DNA from: Pleurobrachia bachei
Taxonomy: Eukaryota > Ctenophora > Tentaculata > Cydippida > Pleurobrachiidae
Reading direction: 5' to 3'
NCBI GenBank assembly: GCA_000695325.1
Contig: AVPN01000793.1
Coordinates: 1,714-36,831 of the forward strand
Length of the DNA stretch: 35,118 nucleotides
Shown here: piece by piece, positions 1 to 12,100 of the stretch
Numbering within the stretch: position 1 is the stretch's first letter
Layout: each line of letters begins with the position of its first letter
Position numbers and translations under genes: made by a program
The notes under the pieces: model-generated
What the model was told of the DNA's origin: nothing
Database searches by the model: none
Seen by the model: the letters and a program-made list of their open reading frames with translations, nothing else

Positions 1-130
1 CCCTAATTTCGCACTAGCGCTGATAACCGTGAGTGCTGACACACCAACCAACCAGATTTTAACGCTGACCTTCAGTTCCACGATGTGTTTTATTGAAAAA
101 TGTTTAAAAAAATAATAGAATTTTTAATCG

Positions 131-154
131 GGCGCGCAAATACAACGCCGCGCT
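131..154. repeat. GC-rich dispersed repeat core, copy A
   Basis: This copy reads GCGCGCAAATACAACGCCGCGC at its centre, flanked by AT-rich DNA. Closely similar cores occur at 8561-8584 and 26915-26935, and looser ones at about 348-410 and 23685-23731. The copy at 26915 lies inside a short inverted-repeat element, so this is probably a remnant of the same non-autonomous transposon family. Confidence 0.5.
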
Positions 155-347
155 GGTCTCTTCTGCGCGTGGTGTCCCATGCGCGTGGTCTCTTCTGGAT
201 GGGGATCTCTCTTTGATCTGGTGCGCTCTTTGATCTGGTGCGCTCTTGGGTGCTCTTGGAGGCTCTTGAACTTTATTATGGTTCCTTATTGTTTTTAGCC
301 ACTCAACAAAAAGCTAAAGTTCTCGATTTTAAAATTTCGAAAACTTT

Positions 348-410
348 GGGCGCGCAGTTGCGCGGCGCTAGTTTAAGATTTGCGCGTTACATTTTGACGC
401 CGCGCCGCCA
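348..410. repeat. GC-rich dispersed repeat core, copy B
   Basis: Two GCGC-rich blocks (GGGCGCGCAGTTGCGCGGCGC, then GCGCGTTACATTTTGACGCC and GCGCC) are separated by a short AT-rich spacer. The second block resembles the core at 131-154 and the cores near 8.56, 23.7 and 26.9 kb. It is likely a decayed transposon end. Confidence 0.4.
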
Positions 411-880
411 AAAATCGGGTTCAACAAATTTAAAAAATTTTCTGAAAACTTCAAAAAACGTTCTTCAAACTTTTAAAAACGTGAGGCGCCCTTAAAATTT
501 TAGCGTTAATGCGAGGTTACTCTTGACATTTTGGTGTTGTACCACTTTTTACTTTGTTAGCTCACTCTGTGACAAATGGTGCTGTGGATTTTGATATCTG
601 AGACCCCGATTTTGTTCGCGTCAGACTGCCGGGCATCCAGTCGGCAGCGTTGGCATGTGCTACAATCCCCTAAGGTCGTAACTCGTAAAGAGGGCCAAGT
701 AGCGATTTTCGGCATATTCTACAGTCCCCTCCCAATGGGGATGATGTAGCGTTTTTCTAGCAGCGATGTTTCTCTGCATTTATTAGTCTGTAACTACTAA
801 CTCAGTTGGTACTTGGTACATGCAGCAATATCGTCGCAGCGTATTCAAACAATTAAACATCCCAATCTTTAGCTGATACT

Positions 881-2293
881 ATGTTGACACCGAAATTTAA
901 GATCACTCAAGAGGACAACTACATTCTACTGACTCTTCACATTCCTTATGTCAAAATCTCAACTTCAGAGATGTTTATCGAGGGTACAGAATTCAAATTC
1001 TACCTCAAACCGTACTATTTACGACTTAATTTTAATCAAGAACTTGTCGAAGACGGATCTGAAAGCGCCAAGTATGATGTTGACGCAGGTGATGTCGCTA
1101 TTAAAATTCCTAAGAAAATCCCTGGAGAACACTTCACTGATCTGGACATGATTACCAAACTTCTTGCACCAAAACAATCAAATCCTACCGCCCCTAAAAT
1201 AGAAGTCGTCTCAAGTGACTCCCCTTTGGAAATTCCTGATGATTTTGAATGGGAATGGGATCAACAGATTGTAGAAAACACGATAGATACCGCTGTGAGT
1301 TATGGATTTGCTAACAACCACTCGGGTGTCTACACTAGGTTTCTCGATGAATATCCAGATTTAGTTGATCTACCTGATCCTGACACTACCCAGCCTGAAG
1401 AGAGGTTACTTCTGATGCTGGAGGACCTCCAGAGAAGATTTGACATGGAGCACTATTTGAATGATTTCTTGGGACCAAATGAGTATGTTGGTGATGTGGT
1501 CAGTAACCCGTTCATCCCACCATCAATCGACAACGAGCAAGAATTGTTAGTGGAGCTCACCAAAACAAGTCTCACTCCCGTTACCAAATCCCAAATGTCA
1601 CAGGTTATGATCGGTCTGTTTGACTTGTTGTTCGCGTATTTATTTGAGTTGCGACACACTCAGGGACAAGAAACGGTTGAATCAGCTTGGTCAATTAGCA
1701 AACTGAGCACCCAACTTTCTTGGCTATTAACTGGACCGACCCTTCACAGTGCAGCAGTGTTGTCCTTCACCCGAGCACTCACTTTCCCACTATACAGGAA
1801 CTTCGATCTGTGTTCCAAAGTGCTATCTGACCTGAGAGAGGTAGTGAATGGGGGTAGGAGTACTATTCTATCCACTCTCCTTGGTCTCTACAACACCCTC
1901 AGAACTCACGAGTTTTTCTATCTCCACAACGCTGTATTTGTAAAGGAGTACTGTGTGTGGGTTCAACACGTCAGTGACAAGCACATCACCAAGTTACAAG
2001 CTGCTTTGAGGGATATGAAGGTTACAAAGTCTGACCTGCCCCTGCCGTTGAAACAGTTTGAGAAACTGATGGAGTTAGGAGAGGAGGAATCTGATTCTGA
2101 AGAGGAGAGTAGCAGTGATGATTACACTTCTTCTGAGCCTAGTGACAGTAGTGAGTCGGAGGGTGATACGGATGATTTGGTTGATGAAGGAGTAGACAAT
2201 GATAAAGAGATGGAGTCGCTGATGGAGAATGTGAAATCTATGGATCTGGAGAAAAGTAAGCCAACAACTTGTTTGATCGAGGAACTGAATTAG
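881..2293 (+). CDS. SHQ1: SHQ1, H/ACA ribonucleoprotein assembly chaperone
   Basis: SHQ1 binds the pseudouridine synthase dyskerin before RNA loading and so assists assembly of box H/ACA snoRNPs and telomerase RNP. The 470-residue protein begins with MLTPKF and the CS/p23-like fold of the family (about residues 1-95). The conserved segments FYLKPYYLRL and the PGEHF...L..LLAP stretch are visible. The SHQ1-specific helical domain follows at about 170-400. Residues about 405-450 form a Ser/Asp/Glu-rich acidic tail, as in many SHQ1 proteins. Human SHQ1 is 577 residues, so the C-terminus is shorter here. The whole gene is one open exon, whereas most animal SHQ1 genes have many introns, which suggests intron loss. 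The first ATG of the frame matches the family N-terminus. ANAPC2 starts 264 bp downstream on the same strand. Confidence 0.95.
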   Translation: MLTPKFKITQEDNYILLTLHIPYVKISTSEMFIEGTEFKFYLKPYYLRLNFNQELVEDGSESAKYDVDAGDVAIKIPKKIPGEHFTDLDMITKLLAPKQSNPTAPKIEVVSSDSPLEIPDDFEWEWDQQIVENTIDTAVSYGFANNHSGVYTRFLDEYPDLVDLPDPDTTQPEERLLLMLEDLQRRFDMEHYLNDFLGPNEYVGDVVSNPFIPPSIDNEQELLVELTKTSLTPVTKSQMSQVMIGLFDLLFAYLFELRHTQGQETVESAWSISKLSTQLSWLLTGPTLHSAAVLSFTRALTFPLYRNFDLCSKVLSDLREVVNGGRSTILSTLLGLYNTLRTHEFFYLHNAVFVKEYCVWVQHVSDKHITKLQAALRDMKVTKSDLPLPLKQFEKLMELGEEESDSEEESSSDDYTSSEPSDSSESEGDTDDLVDEGVDNDKEMESLMENVKSMDLEKSKPTTCLIEELN

Positions 2294-2388
2294 ACAGATA
2301 TTATATTAGGGTTTAGTTTGGGGTTTCTATGACTAGAGAGAGTGCTGTGTGGGGTGACACTTTTTAAAGTTATTTTATTTTGTTTTAA

Positions 2389-2394
2389 ATTAAA
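2389..2394 (+). terminator. Candidate SHQ1 poly(A) signal (ATTAAA)
   Basis: An ATTAAA hexamer lies about 95 bases past the SHQ1 stop codon in an AT-rich stretch followed by T-rich DNA. It is the common variant of AATAAA and no canonical hexamer is nearer. Confidence 0.4.
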
Positions 2395-2450
2395 GAAATT
2401 TTGTTTTTACACCGACATTTCTCCATTATTACCACTGTGTTCTTTCTAAC

Positions 2451-2557
2451 CTAACTAACCTTTTACAGTTTCCCATTTAGCCCATAGCCCCCTATCCCTG
2501 CCCAGTGTCCCGTTTCTCGACCTAACTAACCTCCACCCTTTCCCATTTAGCTGCCCC
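2451..2557 (+). promoter_or_regulatory. Repeated 3' splice-site-like module before the ANAPC2 start
   Basis: Two similar modules lie in tandem in the SHQ1-ANAPC2 interval. Each has CCTAACTAACC, which resembles a branch point, then a pyrimidine-rich stretch and TTTCCCATTTAG. The second TTTAG ends at 2550, seven bases before the ANAPC2 ATG. It could be the acceptor of an intron in the 5' untranslated region or a spliced-leader acceptor. The sequence alone cannot decide between them. Confidence 0.4.
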
Positions 2558-4860
2558 ATGGCAGTATCAGTAGAAGCCGAAGGGGCCTGGAGATTGCTTG
2601 TCCACCATCTCACCCCACCCATCCAAAAGGGCGATATTTCCGAGACCACATGCAGAAAACACGTGGAAATCCTGGAAAAATGTGGATTCCCAGTCAGGAA
2701 ATGTATTGGATCGTGGTATGGGGTGAAGGTGAAATACTATTTCAAAACACAAGTCATGTCACGATTTGAAGAGATATTCTCCTGTTCATTTGAAGCAGCA
2801 GTTCTGTATCTAGGCGAGGAGGTTGGAGCACTATCTCGGGTTTTTGCTCTTATTGAAGATCTTGATGAGGGATTCTCACGACGAACCTGTCTCTCACATC
2901 TTCGTGTTGCTCTACTAGCTGGGAAGGGTGATCTGAGGGGAGCCTGTAGAACGTTCTATGAAACGGAAATGAGGGCCTTAGAGGCAGGGTGTGCTGGTCC
3001 ACAATTTGATAAAGTGAACCAATGTTTGGGAGATTTGGGGTTGTTTGACGCGCTGGCAAGCGAAGCTGTCCTTCACGTTGTACACATGCGGATAAAAGAT
3101 TACATTAGTGAGAATTTTGCAGGACAGGCCCTTGACAGGAGTATAATTAGCGGAGTGTTAGAATGGGTGGACGAGTCTGTTCTCCCATTTATCCACATAG
3201 TTTGCACCCACCCACCTGCCGTGGATATCCAGGGGTGGAAGCAGCGCATCCACTTTCTAGTCTATAAAACAATAGCATCCACCCGGATTAACGATCTATT
3301 TGAAATCATGGTAGATTACCCAGATTCCCATGGTGCTGTGTCAGATATAAAGGAGTGTCTAGGGGAGGTTCACAGCAGTAGAGCTGAGTTAGTGGACAGT
3401 GCCCGGAGTACCCTGGTTGGTAGGTTGTTACATCCTGGTGCCAATACAGACGATATTATAACACAATATTCATCTGCTATAAAGGTCCTCAGGTACATTG
3501 ATCCGAGTGGGGTTGTCTTAGAGCAGGTGTGCCTGCCCCTTCGGAAGTACCTAAAGGCTCGTGAGGATACGATTCGGTGTATCTTAGGAGCTCTTCTCAG
3601 TAGCCAGGAGTTAGGAAGGGAGTTAGGTAAATCGGTGCTGTTTCAAGCCCATACTGACAGTGATCTTGAAACAGAGGGGTGGGAAGAATGGGTTCCTCCG
3701 ACTAGAGACATGCCAGCTGAAGCAACTCCTTCCAGTAAATCAGGGGAGATTGTCAGTACTTTGTGTACTATCTACGGGAGTGCGGATCTGTTTATAAAGG
3801 AATACCGGAACTTGGTGGCAGATAAGATTCTCTCCACCGCAGACTATGATATTGCGAGTGAGATGAGGGGTCTGGAGTTGCTAAAAATAGCATTTGGGGA
3901 GGACCTGGCGCAATGTCAAATAATGCTTCAAGATGTGGTGGATTCTAGACGGACACATTCAAATATATCCGATCAGATAGCTGAACCAGCACCATTTGAT
4001 ATTAATATCATTATTATATCTCATGTGTTCTGGCCTAATCTCAGAAAAGAGGAAATGCTCGTTTTCAAGCCCCTCCAAAAGTACCTCGAGGGAGATTATC
4101 AGAAAGTTTTCTCGGAGTTAAAGCGATCCCGGGCCTTAGAATGGCGGTACAATCTCGGCTTTGTGGATTTGGATCTTGAATTTGAGGGACGCACCATTTC
4201 GTTCACCGTCTCACCCCTCCAAGCTACAATCATCTCACTATTTGAAGAACGAGAGAGGTGTCACGCGGAAACCATATCTACAGAAGTTGGAATACCACTG
4301 GTGATGGCGAGAAAGAAACTATCTTTCTGGGTAACTAATGGGGTACTGAAGGAGACTGCAAAAGATATGTTTGAAGTAAGGGAGAGTGCAGGGACAACTA
4401 GGAGTAGGGTTGTTGAGGAGATGGATAGCGCGATGGTGAAGATTGAGCAGATTCGACAAGAGGAGTTGGAGAGTTATACTAACTTTGTGATGGGCCTCAT
4501 CAACCAGTCAGGACAGGTAATATTATTTATATGTCTCCTCGTTAGACATCATGAAACAAATTGTACCAAAAACACCCTTGTTTTCTATTTGTGTTTGCAT
4601 GGTGTATATTTGCAGTTATTTGAGCGGTTTAAGATATATGTTCCCCAAAAACCAGAATTCAGATCACAAATCTGAAACCTCTAACAAACCCCTCTCCTCA
4701 GATCACGGTTGAGAGAGTTCACAAGCTCCTCTCCATGCTGATTGACGATTCAGTAGCGGGTCTCCTCACAGAAGACGAGGTCAAAGCTTTCCTGGATAAG
4801 AAAGTGAAGCAGAAACTACTCTGCTATTCCAGTGGGGTTTATAAGAAACACAAAACTTGA
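2558..4860 (+). CDS. ANAPC2: ANAPC2, cullin subunit of the anaphase-promoting complex
   Basis: ANAPC2 is the cullin-like scaffold of the APC/C ubiquitin ligase. It pairs with the RING subunit ANAPC11 to ubiquitinate cyclins and securin in mitosis. The exons are 2558-4516 and 4702-4860, joined in phase 0, giving 705 residues; human ANAPC2 has 822. The N-terminal two thirds are helical cullin repeats. The cullin-homology core is recognisable from about residue 475: a FWPNL segment, the YQKVF..LK...LEW.YNLG stretch, then LDLEFEGRTISFTVSPLQA. The short second exon encodes the C-terminal winged-helix APC2 domain, ending in a KKVKQKLLCYSSGVY motif typical of the family. Reading through the intron would also stay open to 4675, but the residues there resemble nothing and the spliced C-terminus matches the family. 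The chosen ATG follows an acceptor-like TTTAG by seven bases. Confidence 0.93.
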
Positions 4861-4862
4861 CG

Positions 4863-4906
4863 TGACGTAATTACGTGACGTCACGAAGTTATCTGATGTG
4901 ACGTCA
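4863..4906. promoter_or_regulatory. CRE/ATF-type motif cluster
   Basis: Two perfect palindromic TGACGTCA sites (4876-4883 and 4899-4906) and a TGACGTAA half-variant (4863-4870) lie within 44 bp, starting three bases after the ANAPC2 stop codon. TGACGTCA is the known binding site of CREB/ATF bZIP factors. Use as a RUVBL1 promoter element is an inference. Confidence 0.55.
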
Positions 4907-5183
4907 CTGAACTGTTGTGAACTCTGATTGGTCGGGGGATATATCACGTGTTGTGTGTGACATGCAATAAGGGACAAGGTGCTGCGTGACAGAAGCTGCA
5001 GCTGTTATATTTTTACTTATCGTTGGTTTACAATTCTAACTGATACACTTTTTAAAATATGTTATATGTTTTGATTTTGGATTTATTTATCTTTTGGTTT
5101 GCGATTAGTTTGTTTTATTACCCCCTATTTTCCTCCCATTCTCTCCCGGCAACATCACCTGCCTCTCAAATCCCATTCTTTCT

Positions 5184-8246
<3,063 letters not shown>

Positions 8247-8397
8247 TCCAGAACAGAGCGTGTACATAGTATTTATTTTTATTTGTAAAGCTATCCGCAC
8301 TTTTTTAAACACCCCCTTATCGTATATGAGAGTTTGTTTTGGTTTCAATGACGATCATCATCAAGCTAACTTAAAAGGAAAGGACGCACAAATAAGT

Positions 8398-8520
8398 TAA
8401 AGTGCGTTTCAAACGACTTGACCTGAGATTCCTGGAAATTAAGGGGAGATCAGTGTATTTACTAAAGGGAGATCCTGAATTTCCAGGAATCTCAGGTCAA
8501 GTCGTTTGAAACGCACTTTA
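8398..8520. repeat. Perfect 43-bp inverted repeat with 37-bp loop
   Basis: The left arm (8398-8440) starts TAAAGTGCGTTTCAAACGAC. The right arm (8478-8520) is its exact reverse complement with no mismatch. The loop contains two copies of GGGGAGATC/AGGGAGATC. The structure suggests a recent fold-back transposon or a precursor of hairpin RNA. It lies 150 bp past the RUVBL1 stop codon. Confidence 0.8.
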
Positions 8521-8560
8521 GTCAATTAATTAATTAATTAAATCTCATAACTCAAAATTT

Positions 8561-8584
8561 GCACGCGCAAAAATAACGCCGCGC
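8561..8584. repeat. GC-rich dispersed repeat core, copy C
   Basis: This copy reads GCGCAAAAATAACGCCGCGC, differing by a few bases from the cores at 131-154 and 26915-26935. It is probably a transposon remnant. Confidence 0.45.
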
Positions 8585-9144
8585 AATTGAAAGGTTCCCG
8601 CGCAGTGCAGCGGTTTTATTTATAAATAAAAACCAGAATTCCGTTTTTCAAATCTGAAAATTTTTTGACAAAAACATTTTTTGCTTTTTTAAAAGATTTA
8701 GGATTGCCACTCGCCGGAAATCCTAAATAGGTGTTAAAAATCTTAGTTAAGTCGAAAAAATAAGTAGCTATGGATCACTTTCCTAGAAACTTGAAGATGA
8801 ATCTTTCCAGGGCCCTACCCTGCGCCTGCCCCTACGGGCTACATGATACATCCCGCTGGGATTAAGCCCCTGCCCCCTGGTCCATGATATGGGGGTCCCG
8901 GGTTTCTACCTCCTGAGCAAGGTTGACGCTTTGGGACGACTCGTAACCCGATGTCGCGAGCCGCTCTTGTTCACAGTAGACTGCGCTCTAGCTCTCCTGC
9001 CGTGCCGGCCGGTGAGGAGAAATCCTCTCCTTTCAAGTGCTCAGGGGGCGCGCTGTGGCCTGTGTGTACGTTTAGATAATAAATTTACACATTTACTTAT
9101 CTAGCTCCCAAGATATTAAAGGGAAAGATGGATAAGAAGCTGCT

Positions 9145-12100
9145 ATGAATACTCCGACCGAAAGTGTAAAAGAAACGAGAACCGCCTACATTCATGAGAG
9201 GTCCCTAGTGGACGGTGATTACTCAGCATGGCAGAGATCACCAGTACTCAAGTCGGCAATCAGTTCCGATCAGATGTCTGAACGGCCCACGTCCCCTGAG
9301 ACAGAGATTGTACGACTACAGATTAAGGTTAGACACTTCATCTTCAAACCTCTCAGTCTAACAAAGTTAGACTTTATTTCACCTTATTGATTTAATAAAT
9401 TTTGTTTATGACACATTCTTCCCGATCACAGGCGAGGCGGAAGACGCTGCAGCAGTACCAAAAGATGCAAAGCAAGTTGGTTGGATGTAATCTTGAACTG
9501 ATGGGTGTTATCCGAGAGAGTGAGTGTGAGGTTCATGATGAGGTCACATCTCTACTTGAGCAATACGAGAAGTTCAGGGTGAGTTTAGATTTTCTTCCGT
9601 TTTAATTTTGATCCAGGTGGGTGAGTAGTGACCAGATACCAAGATCTCAAGTAAATGGTAGTTATGCAAAATGGCACAAAAATAAGTTGTTTTTTTTCTG
9701 TGAGTGGTACAGAATGGTACAGGAGAGCCATTGCAGGCGCCTCACGGGTGCTTTGTTTTCATGATTTTGTATAAATGAAAGCTGGTTGGTACATTTACCG
9801 CAACGAAAATGTGGTTGATTGAAGTCAATATGACACCGCTAATTCTTGTGCAGTTGTTTTTGCACGTGATAAATACATGAGAGAACATACCTAGGGGTCT
9901 GTTTAAAATTATCAGGTTGCTACTACCTAACAGGATGCCGGTGAGCTAGTTTGAGGTAGGGAGTTAGTGAGAGAGAGGATGCCGGTTGAAAAAGAGAGAT
10001 AGATAGAGAGAAAATAGAGATGGTCGGTTTTCGCAAGTAACATATATCTCCACACAATGCCCGGTGTGTTTTAGAAAGAGTCAATCAGCCGGCCCTGATA
10101 GGATGAGATCCGACGTGTGGCATTGAAAACCGGCAGCAAGCTCCATGTGGCAGAGCGAGAGAGAGAAGGAGACACACAGAGAGAAACCGAGAAAGGATTC
10201 AGATGCTGTGGACGGTGATTACTCAGCATGGCAGAGATCACCAGTACTCAAGTCGGCAATCAGTTCCGATCAGATGTCTGAACGGCCCACCTCCCCCGAG
10301 ACAGAGATTGTGCGACTACAGATCAAGGTTAGACACTTCATTTTCAAATCTCAAATATGCCGTAGTAAGTTTGTACTGAAATTCTGTTTACGACACATTA
10401 TCTTCCCGATCAGGCGAGGCGGAAGACGCTGCAGCAGTACCAAAAGATGCAAAGCAAGTTGGTTGGATGTAATCTCGAGCTAATGGGTGTTATCCGAGAG
10501 AGTGAGTGTGAGGTTCATGATGAGGTCACATCTCTACTTGAGCAATACGAGAAGTTCAGGGTGAGTTTAGATTTTCTTCCGTTTTAATTTTGATCCAGGT
10601 GGGTGAGTAGTGACCAGATACCAAGATCTCAAGTAAATGGTAGTTATGCAAAATGGCACAAAAATAAGTTGTTTTTTTTCTGTGAGTGGTACAGAATGGT
10701 ACAGGAGAGCCATTGCAGGCGCCTCACGGGTGCTTTGTTTTCATGATTTTGTATAAATGAAAGCTGGTTGGTACATTTACCGCAACGAAAATGTGGTTGA
10801 TTGAAGTCAATATGACACCGCTAATTCTTGTGCAGTTGTTTTTGCACGTGATAAATACATGAGAGAACATACCTAGGGGTCTGTTTAAAATTATCAGGTT
10901 GCTACTACCTAACAGGATGCCGGTGAGCTAGTTTGAGGTAGGGAGTTAGTGAGAGAGAGGATGCCGGTTGAAAAAGAGAGATAGATAGAGAGAAAATAGA
11001 GATGGTCGGTTTTCGCAAGTAACATATATCTCCACACAATGCCCGGTGTGTTTTAGAAAGAGTCAATCAGCCGGCCCTGATAGGATGAGATCCGACGTGT
11101 GGCATTGAAAACCGGCAGCAAGCTCCATGTGGCAGAGCGAGAGAGAGAAGGAGACACACAGAGAGAAACCGAGAAAGGATTCAGATGCTGTTTTGTCACA
11201 TTTCTGCTTGTCAGAAGATCAGTATTCAGTACCTGTGTGATTTTGTGTCGGTTACTGGCTACTGTTACTGGGGTCTGCTACTGGTTTCGTGCCTCGTACC
11301 CCCAGTATGAAGCGAAGGTGCAGTAAGCGGCAGCTAAGGTCTACCTGGTCGGTTAGCAGTGATCTTGATTTGATCTTAGTTGATTTAGTGAGTAGATCTA
11401 GTGAAGTAGAGATAATGTCATTTGTCAACTTTGTTGTAGATAAGAGGTCAGAGGACCTAGATTTATGTGCCAGGATTTTTTTAATTTTTTGGTAGGGTAT
11501 TTATGATTATTTTTGTTGTTGTAAAACTATTGATTTACAATATTGTCTTGATCCTCTCTTTGCATCCCAGGGAGCAATAGGAACGATCCGACAGCAGAGT
11601 GAGGAAAGTGTCGCACTAGCCCGTCAGCGATTAGAGGAAACACGGCTGCAAACCGCAGAGGATCTGTCTAAACTTGAAGAGGAGTATTTACAGATGGAGA
11701 AGAAAGTTAACGATAAAACAAATGAGTGCGAGGTTTTAATAAAATTCAAGGTAATGTGAAAGCACCCTTAGTATTATTTTCCAAGTTTCATTTTTCAATA
11801 TCGGTCTTCTTTCTACAATTACAAACCGCTGTCATCTTTTGTGATTGTGATTGTGCATGCTTATAATTATTTTACCTGCATGAAACATTTAACCACACAC
11901 TATCCCACTTGTCAAAGAGTGAATCTCCCAACCAGGGAACTGACAAGGAATACCACATGAGGGTAGCGAGACTTAATGAGCTGAAAGTGGAACTGGAGAA
12001 TTTAGTTTCTGAACAGAAAACGGAGCGGAGTGAGCTGGCTGCTTTGGTTTCTAAACATCACAGCAATCTCAACCTAAACATTACCGAAAGGTATAAAGCC

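Larger units (their letters stand above)
1..880. other. Intergenic region upstream of SHQ1
   Basis: No convincing coding region is seen here. The open frame at 238-495 has low-complexity composition and no family resemblance. The stretch holds two GC-rich repeat cores (131-154 and about 348-410) and a directly repeated 17-bp unit at 208-224 and 225-241. The 5' untranslated region and promoter of SHQ1 must lie in its right part. An acceptor-like TTTAG ends at 872, eight bases before the SHQ1 start codon. Confidence 0.6.
8247..9144. other. RUVBL1 to C20orf96-like intergenic region
   Basis: This holds the RUVBL1 3' end, a long inverted repeat (8398-8520), an ATTA microsatellite (about 8524-8541), one GC-rich repeat core (8561-8584) and AT-rich DNA. 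A GC-richer segment at 8810-9060 contains an open frame (8889-9104) that resembles no protein I recognise and is not called. Confidence 0.5.
9208..11191. repeat. Tandem duplication (about 1 kb) of C20orf96-like exons 1-2
   Basis: Copy 1 (9208-10209) and copy 2 (10208-11191) start with the same GTGGACGGTG and end with the same GATTCAGATGCTG, with a few bases of microhomology at the junction. The offset is 1000 bp before the first intron and 982 bp after it, because the small intron differs by 18 bp and is clearly diverged. The exons and the 600 bp downstream are near-identical. The copied exons keep their frame and splice sites, apart from the replaced 5' part of exon 1. Confidence 0.9.

Noticed and set aside
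4517-4675. Read-through C-terminus of ANAPC2
   Set aside because: The residues after 4516 resemble nothing, whereas splicing to 4702 gives the conserved APC2 C-terminal domain.
8889-9104. 71-residue frame starting MGVPGFYLLSK
   Set aside because: No recognisable domain, no splice partner and odd composition; it may be chance in GC-richer DNA.
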